Assembly: GCF_004137355.1 (NCBI RefSeq)
Contig: NZ_SDVB01000170.1
Location: 600,918-664,917 of the forward strand
Direction of reading: 5' to 3'
Length of the DNA stretch: 64,000 nt
From: Ciceribacter ferrooxidans
GTDB taxonomy: Bacteria; Pseudomonadota; Alphaproteobacteria; Rhizobiales; Rhizobiaceae
Below, piece after piece: positions 56,442-64,000 of this stretch. The position numbers and the translations under genes are program-made. Position 1 is the first letter of the stretch. Each line of letters opens with the position of its first letter. Below the pieces are notes generated by a model that saw nothing but the letters and a program-made list of their open reading frames with translations, ran no database searches and was not told where the DNA came from.

Positions 56442-58279
56442 GCGATTTTGGTCTCAATCCAAATCTGCAGATCGGAACCGTCTTTGAAACATCGGGCACT
56501 ACCCTCAAGATATCGCTTCGGCGCAGCTTGACTGAGCTCGTGCAGACACACGGGGGAACCGTTTACTCTGTTGGGCAGATCGGCAGCCTCATCAAGCTGC
56601 ACATGGGACGAACAATCTTATTCGCCATGGTGCGTCTTTTGCGCCTGCAAACAGAAGAGGAGGCCGCTGCCCAAGGCGCCTCTGAGGCCTCGGATCGCCG
56701 TGTGTTGGAAGCTGACCTCTTCGGCGAGGCCCGATGGCAAATGAGCGACGAAACTTTGTCGTTTGATAGGGGTGTCCGCAACTCCCCACTTCCGTTGCAG
56801 GCGGCGTATTTAGTCACCGCCTCGGAGACGCGCCGTCTTTACACTGCCATTGAAAAGAAAGGTGGCGATGGACCTAATCGCTTCATCAGTTTTGGCGCTT
56901 ATGTCGGGGCTGAAGGTGTCGCTTGCCACGCAGATATGGACAAACTTTTTGGGCAGCATTTTGCAGTTCTCGGCTCCACCGGTTCAGGTAAATCCACGGC
57001 AGTGGCTGCTATCCTTCATGCCGTTCTGGACCACCGGGCTGTCGAAGGTGGCCCAACCTCTAAGCCCAGAGTCATCATCATCGACCCTCATGGGGAGTAC
57101 GGAGCTGCTTTCGGCGATAAGGCTATTGTGTATCGTGCTTACGACGATGCCGATGCGGGGGCTGCAGGCACGCGACAGATAAAGTTGCCCTACTGGCTCA
57201 TGTCCAGTGATGAGTTCCGACGTTTGGTTGTCGGAAAGGGAGAATTCGAGGCAACCTCTCAAGCAAACGTCGTCTACAAAGCCTTGTCGCATGCCCGAAT
57301 GCATATGCTTAAGCTGGTGATTGATGCCAGTGCTGCCGGGCGCAAAACAGACGCTGTTGGACATCCCGATCTGCCTCGGCCCGCCAACGGTGTAGATGCT
57401 GCGGCGATTGCGGAGTTCGACAGGGATTGGCCCGTCCCGTTTGACCTTGATGAATTCAAGCGACATATCGAAATTTGCCAAAATAATAGAAGGCAGAACG
57501 GCGCTTGGCAGCCTGTAACTGACAGTGAATTTCAACAGAAATTTGCGTCGATCCTCGATAAGTTATCTGTATTGCGCCTAGATGCTAGAATTGACTTCTT
57601 GATGCGCAACTATGCCGATGGTGATCCGAGCCTGGCCGATGTTCTTGCTCAGTTCGTAGGAGCCGATGCAGAAAGGCCAAACGCGCCTATTCGCATCATA
57701 GATATCTCTGGCCTCCCCACGGAGGTGGCCGGCCCCTTGACGGCAGCGATTGCCAGATTACTATTTTCTTATAAGCTCGCGCAAACGCGAGAAGAACGCG
57801 AGAAGGATCCAATTCTGGTCGTCTGCGAGGAGGCTCACCGGTACGTTCCGGATCGAGGAGAGGCTCAATATGCTGCTGCTCAGGACGCCATACGGAGGAT
57901 TGCGCGAGAGGGGCGCAAATATGGGATCGGCTTGATGTTAGTTTCCCAGCGACCATCCGATGTGGAGAGCACAGTGTTATCACAGTGCAATTCTTGGGTC
58001 GTCTTACGCCTCACGAACGGTACTGACCAAGAACACGTCGGGCGCTTTCTGCCGGACACGATGGCGGGCCTGACAAAACTACTGCCATCGTTGCCACGAC
58101 GAGAAGCTCTGTTCGTAGGTGAGGCTGCGGCTCTACCCGCAAGAATCAAGCTTACCCATCTGCCTCCAGAGAAGCGACCAAACTCTAATGACATATCGTT
58201 CGCTGCAGGTTGGTCAGCGGAGTTTCCCGATCCGGGGGTTTTGGGCATAGTAGCTAATAGAATGTCTTCGCGCTCTTAA
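56438..58279 (+). CDS. HerA-like hexameric ATPase/helicase, partner of the SIR2 protein
   Basis: 613 residues. The N-terminal beta-barrel (HAS-barrel, about residues 1-100) is followed by an FtsK-HerA ATPase with Walker A STGSGKSTAVAAI near 180 and the HerA motif IIIDPHGEYG. Walker B VVCEEAHRYVP lies near 461, the sensor VSQRPSDVESTVLSQCN near 503, and the arginine-rich region near the end. In characterised SIR2-HerA systems this protein forms a hexamer that binds the SIR2 ring and controls NAD hydrolysis. Its ATG overlaps the SIR2 stop. It shares the low-GC composition of its partner. Confidence 0.9.
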   Translation: MSDFGLNPNLQIGTVFETSGTTLKISLRRSLTELVQTHGGTVYSVGQIGSLIKLHMGRTILFAMVRLLRLQTEEEAAAQGASEASDRRVLEADLFGEARWQMSDETLSFDRGVRNSPLPLQAAYLVTASETRRLYTAIEKKGGDGPNRFISFGAYVGAEGVACHADMDKLFGQHFAVLGSTGSGKSTAVAAILHAVLDHRAVEGGPTSKPRVIIIDPHGEYGAAFGDKAIVYRAYDDADAGAAGTRQIKLPYWLMSSDEFRRLVVGKGEFEATSQANVVYKALSHARMHMLKLVIDASAAGRKTDAVGHPDLPRPANGVDAAAIAEFDRDWPVPFDLDEFKRHIEICQNNRRQNGAWQPVTDSEFQQKFASILDKLSVLRLDARIDFLMRNYADGDPSLADVLAQFVGADAERPNAPIRIIDISGLPTEVAGPLTAAIARLLFSYKLAQTREEREKDPILVVCEEAHRYVPDRGEAQYAAAQDAIRRIAREGRKYGIGLMLVSQRPSDVESTVLSQCNSWVVLRLTNGTDQEHVGRFLPDTMAGLTKLLPSLPRREALFVGEAAALPARIKLTHLPPEKRPNSNDISFAAGWSAEFPDPGVLGIVANRMSSRS

Positions 58280-58396
58280 ATGCAGGAGATCATTCCGCTT
58301 GGGGATTCTTCCGGCCACCCCTGCCTTTGAATTGCAACCATCACGCCCTTTGAGCCGAAGCAGACTGACCGTGTCGGCCCCTGCCCGTCCGCCAAC

Positions 58397-58419
58397 AAAA
58401 AAAGCCGGGTCGCCCCGGC
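58397..58419 (-). terminator. Intrinsic terminator of dapA
   Basis: On the minus strand GCCGGG, GCGA loop, CCCGGC is followed by a run of seven T, 15 bases after the dapA stop. It separates dapA transcription from the SIR2-HerA insert. Confidence 0.85.
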
Positions 58420-58433
58420 CTCTCCTCATTCCT

Positions 58434-59318
58434 TCACCCCATCAGCCCCGCATGCGCGAGTGCCGCGTCGATCGCCGCTTCGGTGGCGGGTTCGAGCGTC
58501 GGCAAGAGCGGCAGGCGCACCGTGCGGCTCATCCGGCCGAGCTTGGCGAGCGCGTATTTGACGCCGCAGAGGCCGGGCTCGATGAAGATCGCCTTGTGGA
58601 GCGGCATCAGCCGGTCCTGGTATTCGAGCGCCTTCTTGTAGTCGCCGGCGCGCGTCGCCGCCTGGAATTCGGCGCAGAGCCGCGGGGCGGCGTTCGCCGT
58701 CACCGAGATGCAGCCGACGCCACCGTGCGCGTTGAAGCCGAGCGCCGTCGCGTCTTCGCCGGAGAGCTGGATGAAATCCGTTCCGCAGGTGATCCGCTGC
58801 TCGGAGACACGCTCGATCTTGCCGGTCGCATCCTTTACGCCGACGATGTTCTTGTGCGCCTTCGCGAGCCTGCCCATGGTTTCCGGGCTCATGTCGATCA
58901 CCGAACGGCCGGGAATGTTGTAGATGAAGATCGGCAGCTTCACGGCTTCTGCGATCGCCGCATAGTGGGCGAAGAGGCCCTTCTGCGTCGGCTTGTTGTA
59001 ATAGGGGGTGACGACGAGCAGCGCATCGGCGCCGACGGCTTCGGCGTGCTGCGCAAGCTCGATCGCCTCGTTCGTGTTGTTGGAGCCGGCGCCGGCGATC
59101 ACCGGAACCCGCTTGCTTGCCACCTCGACGCACAGTTCCACGACCCGTTTGTGCTCCGCATGGGAAAGGGTCGGCGATTCACCCGTCGTGCCGACCGGCA
59201 CGAGACCGGTCGAGCCTTCGGCGATCTGCCATTCCACATGCGCGGCAAAGGCTGCCTCGTCGACCGCACCGGTTTCGGTAAACGGCGTCACGAGAGCAGG
59301 AATGGATCCCTGGAACAT
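58434..59318 (-). CDS. dapA: 4-hydroxy-tetrahydrodipicolinate synthase
   Basis: 294 residues of the DHDPS barrel, condensing pyruvate and aspartate semialdehyde toward lysine and meso-diaminopimelate. Motifs are [31 protein letters not shown], the [10 protein letters not shown] tyrosine region and the Schiff-base lysine in IVGVKDATG. It is cytoplasmic. It is divergent from the lytic transglycosylase gene across 221 bases. Confidence 0.95.
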   Translation of the reverse strand: MFQGSIPALVTPFTETGAVDEAAFAAHVEWQIAEGSTGLVPVGTTGESPTLSHAEHKRVVELCVEVASKRVPVIAGAGSNNTNEAIELAQHAEAVGADALLVVTPYYNKPTQKGLFAHYAAIAEAVKLPIFIYNIPGRSVIDMSPETMGRLAKAHKNIVGVKDATGKIERVSEQRITCGTDFIQLSGEDATALGFNAHGGVGCISVTANAAPRLCAEFQAATRAGDYKKALEYQDRLMPLHKAIFIEPGLCGVKYALAKLGRMSRTVRLPLLPTLEPATEAAIDAALAHAGLMG

Positions 59319-59539
59319 GCATAAAACTCCTCACGGCCGGCATTCATGCTTCGGCCGCATTCCTCGGTTACGAACGCGCGCAGCTTATTGCGGCCTCCGG
59401 GCCGCGGCAAGCGCACCGGGCGCGGTTTTATGACAGTTTCAGGCGGCGTAAAAGCGGGAAAATCTGGCGCCGCGGTAAGGTTTCGTTAATATGCTCGGCA
59501 GCTAATGGAGATATTCCACATCTGCCATCGGGTACGGGG

Positions 59540-61606
59540 ATGAAAAGAGCGCTTCTGCTGACCTCCGCCTTCGGTTTCGGGCTGGCGGCGACGGCCGCCA
59601 TGGCCGGCCCGCCGGACGGCGGCGCCGTGCCCCTGCCGCTTTCGAAGCCCGCCATGCGCCCGATCGAGGCGGCCCTGATGCCGACCTTCGAGATCACCGG
59701 CGCGAACCCGCGGACGGGACGCCTGCCGGTCGCCGATCCGCTGCTGAAAGAAGGGCTCGACGCGCTCTCGAACAAGGACGGCGCCGAGGCGCTCGCCATC
59801 CGCGACCGCATGGGAGCCTCGCTCGACCGGCACATGCTCACCTGGTCGATCGCCATGTCCGGCCTGCCGGGAATCCCCTCTTCCGCCATCGCCGCGGCCC
59901 AACGCGAGCTCAAGGGCTGGCCGGGGCTTTTAGCCTTCCGGGCCAATTCCGAACGGGCGCTCTACCGCGAAAGCCCGCCGGCCGATGCCGTCCTCTCCGC
60001 TTTCGGGGCGACGAAACCGGAAACGCCGGAAGGCGCGGTGATCCTGGCGCGGGCAGAGCTCGCCACCGGTGACCGGGCAGCGGCTGCCCGCACGCTTCGC
60101 GCGATCTGGCACGGCGAGGCGCTCGACAAGCCGACGGAGGACCGGATCCTCAAGGAGTTTTCGGGGCTGCTCACCACCGCCGACCACAAGACGCGGATGG
60201 ATTATCTCCTCTATCGCGGACGCGTGACGCAGGCGAAACGCTTCTCCACCCTCGGCGAGGCGCAGTCGCTCTACAGTGCGTGGGCGGCGGCGCTCAATCG
60301 CTCGTCGAAGGCTCCGCAGCTTCTCAAGGCAGTCGATCCGCGCTGGGCGAAGGACCCGGCCCTGCTCTTCGCGCGGATCGAACATCTTCGCCGCCAGGAC
60401 AAGTACGAGGAAGCGGCCGCCCTGCTCGCGAAGGCGCCGCGCGATGCCGCCGCGCTCGTCAACACCACCGAATGGTGGAACGAGCAGCGCATCGTCGCCC
60501 GCGGCCTCGCCGACCAGGGCGACTTCAAGGCGGCCTACCGCCTCGCGTCGCGCCATACCGCGGCCGAATCGAGCGACATCGTCGACGCGGAATTCCACGC
60601 CGGCTGGTATGCGTTGCGCGGCCTTCGCGACGCGGAGACCGCAGCGACGCATTTCCGCAAGATCCTCACCGTGTCGCAAAAGCCGCTTTCGGTTTCACGC
60701 GCCTGGTACTGGCTCGGCCGCGCCGCCGAGGCGGGCGGCAAGGCGGATGCGAAGGACTTTTTCCTGAAGGCGGCGCGCTATCCGAGCACCTTCTACGGCC
60801 AGCTTGCCGCCGCACGGCTCGAGTCGCCGGGGCTCGCCATCCCCTACCCCGCGCCGACGCCCGAGGAGCGGCAGACCTTCGCCAATCGCGAGGCGGTGCA
60901 GGCGATCGCACGCTTCGAGGCGGCCGGCCACGGCTGGCGGGCGGAAAGCCTCTACCGGGCGCTCGCCCAACAACTCGACAGCCCCGGCGAATTGGCTCTT
61001 CTCGCCACCAAGGCCGAGAAGAGCGTCGGCCACCAGCTCTCTTTGCAGATCGGCAAGGCCGCCTATGCCCGCGGCATCGACGTGCCCGCACTCGCCTTCC
61101 CGATCGGCGTCATTCCGAGCTCCGCCAATATCGCGGGTTCGGGCAAGGCGCTCGCCTACGCGATCGCGCGTCAGGAAAGCGCCTTCAATCCGGCGGCCGT
61201 ATCGCCGGCGGACGCCCGCGGGCTCCTGCAACTGATGCCGGGGACCGCGAGAGGCGTTGCCGGGCGCTACGGCCTTGCCTATTCCCCGGAAAAGCTCACC
61301 TCCGACGCCGGCTATAATGCGACGCTCGGCGCGCACTATCTCGGCGAACAGATCGACCGGTTCGGCGGTTCCTACGTGCTCACCTTCGTCGCCTACAATG
61401 CCGGGCCGAAGCGCGTGCCTGAATGGATCGCCCGCTACGGCGACCCGCGCGGTAAATCGATCGACGAGGTCGTCGACTGGATCGAGCGCATCCCCTTCCC
61501 CGAGACGCGCAACTATGTGCAGCGGGTGATGGAGAACTACCAGATCTACAAGACCCGCCTCGGACAGAAGGCCGACATCGTCCACGACCTGCGCTACGGG
61601 CGCTGA
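59540..61606 (+). CDS. Soluble lytic murein transglycosylase (Slt type)
   Basis: 688 residues. The signal peptide covers about residues 1-22 (LLLTSAFGFGLAATAAMA). A long helical superhelix domain follows and then a C-terminal SLT domain with the catalytic Glu in ARQESAFNPAAVSPADARG near residue 543. LLQLMPGTA and VAYNAGPKRVPEW complete the domain. The enzyme cuts peptidoglycan, releasing anhydro-muropeptides, in the periplasm. A GGGGATG context surrounds the start. Confidence 0.94.
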   Translation: MKRALLLTSAFGFGLAATAAMAGPPDGGAVPLPLSKPAMRPIEAALMPTFEITGANPRTGRLPVADPLLKEGLDALSNKDGAEALAIRDRMGASLDRHMLTWSIAMSGLPGIPSSAIAAAQRELKGWPGLLAFRANSERALYRESPPADAVLSAFGATKPETPEGAVILARAELATGDRAAAARTLRAIWHGEALDKPTEDRILKEFSGLLTTADHKTRMDYLLYRGRVTQAKRFSTLGEAQSLYSAWAAALNRSSKAPQLLKAVDPRWAKDPALLFARIEHLRRQDKYEEAAALLAKAPRDAAALVNTTEWWNEQRIVARGLADQGDFKAAYRLASRHTAAESSDIVDAEFHAGWYALRGLRDAETAATHFRKILTVSQKPLSVSRAWYWLGRAAEAGGKADAKDFFLKAARYPSTFYGQLAAARLESPGLAIPYPAPTPEERQTFANREAVQAIARFEAAGHGWRAESLYRALAQQLDSPGELALLATKAEKSVGHQLSLQIGKAAYARGIDVPALAFPIGVIPSSANIAGSGKALAYAIARQESAFNPAAVSPADARGLLQLMPGTARGVAGRYGLAYSPEKLTSDAGYNATLGAHYLGEQIDRFGGSYVLTFVAYNAGPKRVPEWIARYGDPRGKSIDEVVDWIERIPFPETRNYVQRVMENYQIYKTRLGQKADIVHDLRYGR

Positions 61607-61695
61607 GGCCGTCTCTCGACAACCCACTGTTTTCGTGGAACTTTACGACAAGGCGGCAACCTGGCCGCCCTGCAGGTGAAGACCGGGAGGATGAC

Positions 61696-62574
61696 ATGGC
61701 GGCAGACGGGAGCGCAGCGTTCGAGGTGACGGTTCCGGACGGGCTGACGCTGCGCGGCCGCATCTTCGGCGAGGCGGTCGGCGGAACGCCGGTCGTCTGC
61801 CTCGCCGGGCTCACCCGCAACGGCCGCGACTTTGCCCCGCTTGCCCAATGGCTGGCGAACCATCCCGAGCGTCCCTTCAAGGTGGTGACGATCGATTCGC
61901 GCGGCCGCGGGGCATCCGATCGCGATCCGGACCCGAGCCGCTACACGGTCCCGGTCGAGACCGGCGACGTGATCACCGTCTGCGCGGCACTCGGCATTGC
62001 CCGCGCCGCCTTCATCGGCACTTCGCGCGGCGGCCTCATCCTCCATATCCTCGCCGCGCTGAAACCCGACCTGCTTGCAGCTGCGATCCTGAACGACATC
62101 GGCCCGGTGATCGAGGCGGAGGGACTGCGGCACATACAGTCTTATCTCGGGCGAACCGCCCGGTTCTCGGATTTCGGGCAGGCGGCGGTGCATCTGCAGG
62201 CCGTCCACGGACCGCATTTCCCGGCGCTCGGCGACGACGACTGGCAGGAGATGGCGCAAGCCATCTACCGCGAGCGGGACGGCGTGATCGAGGCGGACTG
62301 CGATCCGGCGATTGCCGCGGCGACGGTCGCTGCGGATTTCAGCGCTCCGCTGCCGGACCTCTGGCCACAGTTCGAGGGTTTCGCCGGCTTGCCGCTGATG
62401 GCGATCCGCGGCGAGCACTCGACGCTTCTGTCCGAGGAAACGGTTAGGCAGATGATGCGGCACCACCCCGCGCTGCGGTGGTCGACGGCGGCCGGTCAGG
62501 GGCACGCCCCGCTCCTGCATCTCGACGAGTTGCCGGAGGACATCCACCGCTTTTTCGTCGAAAGCGTCGGTTGA
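61696..62574 (+). CDS. Alpha/beta hydrolase
   Basis: 292 residues. An early oxyanion segment is VVCLAGLTRNGRDFAPL, the nucleophile elbow FIGTSRGGLI near residue 112, and the late histidine in AAGQGHAPLLH. The fold is standard. The substrate is not deducible; relatives include lactonases and esterases. GGGAGG precedes the ATG. It converges with the porin gene at a shared terminator. Confidence 0.88.
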   Translation: MAADGSAAFEVTVPDGLTLRGRIFGEAVGGTPVVCLAGLTRNGRDFAPLAQWLANHPERPFKVVTIDSRGRGASDRDPDPSRYTVPVETGDVITVCAALGIARAAFIGTSRGGLILHILAALKPDLLAAAILNDIGPVIEAEGLRHIQSYLGRTARFSDFGQAAVHLQAVHGPHFPALGDDDWQEMAQAIYRERDGVIEADCDPAIAAATVAADFSAPLPDLWPQFEGFAGLPLMAIRGEHSTLLSEETVRQMMRHHPALRWSTAAGQGHAPLLHLDELPEDIHRFFVESVG

Positions 62575-62627
62575 CCTTCACCGTCGCGGCGCACGCGCGA
62601 AGCCTCATCTCCATCTTTGCAAACGAA

Positions 62628-62653
62628 AAAGCCCGGCACGAAGGCCGGGCTTT
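62628..62653. terminator. Bidirectional intrinsic terminator
   Basis: AAAGCCCGGC and GCCGGGCTTT around a 6-base loop, with A runs on one side and T on the other. It serves both the hydrolase (plus) and the porin (minus). Confidence 0.85.
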
Positions 62654-62676
62654 CCCTATAAGATCAGGTGATCTTA

Positions 62677-63681
62677 TTAGAACGAACGCTGCAGGCGGAA
62701 GTAACCACCCCACGAGCCGTCGTCGCCAGCGGCGTCGGTGTCAGCATACTGAACCGAAACCTTGGCATCGAGGCCGGAAGCGATTGCGTAGTCGAGGGTT
62801 ACGCCAGCCTTCCAGGCGTCGACATTGGCGAAGCCTTCGCCAACCGTACCGTAGTTCCACCAGTACTGGGCACCGGGGGTCAGGGTCAGCTTGTCGGTGA
62901 GCTTGGCAGCGTACGAAGCAGCAACGGTCCATTCCGAAGCGTCGTAGTACTGGTTCGCGCCGGTCGAGTAGACAGCGGCGACGCCGAGGGTGCCCGGGCC
63001 GACTTCAGCTTCTACGATAGCGCGGACAGCGCCGTCTTCGCGAGCGAAGTCGTAGGCGCCGAGCAGGTAGGCCGTAACCGGACCGAAGGTAGCCGAAACC
63101 TGGCCTTCGATGCCGACGCCGTCGGTTTCGCCAGCAGCCGAAGCGTGCAGCTCGTCAACGAAAACGCCGACCTTGAAGGCGTCGGAAGCGTATTCGTAAC
63201 CGATCGAGTTGATCAGGTTCGAACCGAGCGAGTCGGTTTCGCCAGCGAGACCGGAATCCCAGTAGTTGTAGAAGTAACCAACCTTGAAGCCGCCGACGGA
63301 GATCGAAGCTTCGTCGAGCTGGAAGGCGCTGTTGGTGCCGTCTTCTTCACCCCAGGCGTAGAAAACGACCGTCGAGCTGATCGTGCCGACTTCCGAGTCG
63401 TTCTTGGCGTCGAACTGAACGAGACCGCGCGTACGGGCATCCCAGTCGCTGGTGTCGGTGTTGTTGTCATAGCCCCAGTTCAACTGAGCGCGAACCGAAC
63501 CGCTGATCTTGAGGCAGGTTTCGGTGCCGGGGATGTAGAAGTAGCCGGTGCCGAAAGCGTCGCAAACGCGAACGTATTCCATCGGCTCGGGCTCGGCAGC
63601 AACGATAGCGTCGGCAGCCTGGGCGCCGGAAACTACTGCGAGAGCAGCAGCGGAGCCGAGAAGAAGGCTCTTGATGTTCAT
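62677..63681 (-). CDS. Outer-membrane porin (RopA/Porin_2 family)
   Basis: 334 residues. The signal peptide is MNIKSLLLGSAAALAVVSGA, ending at the AQA-AD site near residue 22. The mature part is a beta-barrel of alternating aromatic and polar residues, with the typical N-terminal segment VRVCDAFGTGYFYIPGTETC holding the two cysteines of rhizobial porins. The last residue is Phe (RLQRSF), the BAM signal. GGAGG lies a few bases before the ATG and sits in a hairpin loop. Likely highly expressed. Confidence 0.93.
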   Translation of the reverse strand: MNIKSLLLGSAAALAVVSGAQAADAIVAAEPEPMEYVRVCDAFGTGYFYIPGTETCLKISGSVRAQLNWGYDNNTDTSDWDARTRGLVQFDAKNDSEVGTISSTVVFYAWGEEDGTNSAFQLDEASISVGGFKVGYFYNYWDSGLAGETDSLGSNLINSIGYEYASDAFKVGVFVDELHASAAGETDGVGIEGQVSATFGPVTAYLLGAYDFAREDGAVRAIVEAEVGPGTLGVAAVYSTGANQYYDASEWTVAASYAAKLTDKLTLTPGAQYWWNYGTVGEGFANVDAWKAGVTLDYAIASGLDAKVSVQYADTDAAGDDGSWGGYFRLQRSF

Positions 63682-63698
63682 ATTGACCTCCAGTCAAT
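63682..63698 (-). promoter_or_regulatory. Small hairpin with the porin ribosome site in its loop
   Basis: On the minus strand ATTGAC, TGGAG, GTCAAT: a 6-base stem directly before the ATG with the Shine-Dalgarno core in the loop. It may tune translation; this is from sequence only. Confidence 0.5.
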
Positions 63699-63946
63699 TT
63701 TAAGGGGAGGCCACGATCAAAGATCAATAATTAATTTCAGAATCAATATCTTAATTGGACAGGCAGTTTCTCCTCCCGAAGAGAAAGCCTCGTTCGGCGT
63801 AGTTCTCGATGACGTTAGAGGTCTGAAATGCACGGCTTCACGGTCGCTCGAGACAGTGCTCAGCGGGTGCTGCGATCAAAGGAAAGGGGTAAAGATGAAG
63901 TGTGCCGCGCGGGGCATAGGATCGACGACGTCGACACAGACATAAG

Positions 63947-64000
63947 TGGCGGAGAGGAAGGGATTCGAACCCTCGATACGCTTTTGACGTATACTCCCTT
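63947..64000 (-). tRNA. tRNA-Ser, 3' part (window edge)
   Basis: On the minus strand the end of a class II tRNA is visible: AAGGGAG (3' side of the anticodon stem-loop), a long variable arm with stem ATACG/CGTAT, the T arm GAGGGTTCGAATCCCTTC, then the acceptor end CTCTCCG and an encoded CCA. The discriminator G and long variable arm indicate Ser rather than Leu. The anticodon itself lies beyond the window; GCT would be compatible but is not shown. Confidence 0.85.

Noticed and set aside
54811-58433. Prophage, integrative element or tmRNA gene around smpB
   Set aside because: No integrase, phage or transfer gene and no tmRNA-like ends were found; only the two SIR2-HerA genes are present.
62668-63945. 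425-codon plus-strand frame opposite the porin
   Set aside because: Antisense to a porin with signal peptide, C-terminal Phe and ribosome site; the plus-strand frame has none.

Overview
The window is a stretch of bacterial chromosome with about 65% GC by eye. Gene content and protein sequences point to the Rhizobiaceae, probably the Ensifer/Sinorhizobium group or a close relative. The signs are the chains lepB-rnc-era-recO, rpoZ-rel, psd-pssA, cvpA-purF and nadABC, a RopA-like porin, and small proteins of rhizobial type (DUF3563, TIGR02301). Genus is inferred from memory of these families, not from a search. No rRNA, CRISPR array, insertion sequence or prophage was seen.

Layout. 1-2.4 kb: end of an amino-acid ABC permease and an AzlC/AzlD exporter with its AraC regulator. 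2.5-8.8 kb: alr, a ParDE toxin-antitoxin pair, radA, cvpA, purF and an SDR. 8.9-9.7 kb: a DUF2188 protein beside a protein resembling the TIR/deoxyribosyltransferase fold. 9.8-18.5 kb: transporters, cysS (whose 3' half has foreign base composition), a cassette of three GFA-family enzymes plus prolyl aminopeptidase bracketed by two copies of a palindromic repeat, a cimA-like synthase and rarD. 18.5-26.9 kb: a LOG protein, a large LysM envelope protein, an Atm1-type exporter, a diguanylate cyclase and psd-pssA. 26.9-33.8 kb: SRAP, Nudix, envelope and YgfZ genes, then a tightly coupled HD / tyrosine phosphatase / NAD-regulator operon and an MscS channel. 33.8-37.5 kb: nadABC, with a perfect 21-base palindrome over its promoter. 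37.7-43.2 kb: HD, MOSC, MFS, recO and an AbrB-family membrane protein. 43.2-50.1 kb, minus strand: era, rnc, lepB, acpS, small proteins, rel and rpoZ. 50.4-54.8 kb: a NYN protein, a globin-coupled chemoreceptor, Ada, a DUF3830 protein and smpB. 55.2-58.3 kb: a lower-GC two-gene SIR2-HerA module between smpB and dapA. 58.4-64 kb: dapA, a lytic transglycosylase, an alpha/beta hydrolase, a porin and the 3' part of a tRNA-Ser.

How the genes work together. Most of the window is housekeeping. It covers stringent response and transcription (rel, rpoZ), translation quality control (smpB), rRNA processing and ribosome assembly (rnc, era), phospholipids (psd, pssA) and NAD synthesis. The accessory parts are the SIR2-HerA pair, the TIR-like pair, ParDE, the GFA cassette and the cysS mosaic. 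The strongest candidate for a special system is SIR2-HerA. This pairing belongs to a known class of NAD-depleting anti-phage modules, but its chromosomal site, composition and possible 9-base flanking repeat deserve a look. The second candidate is the DUF2188 / TIR-like pair, whose function I cannot name.
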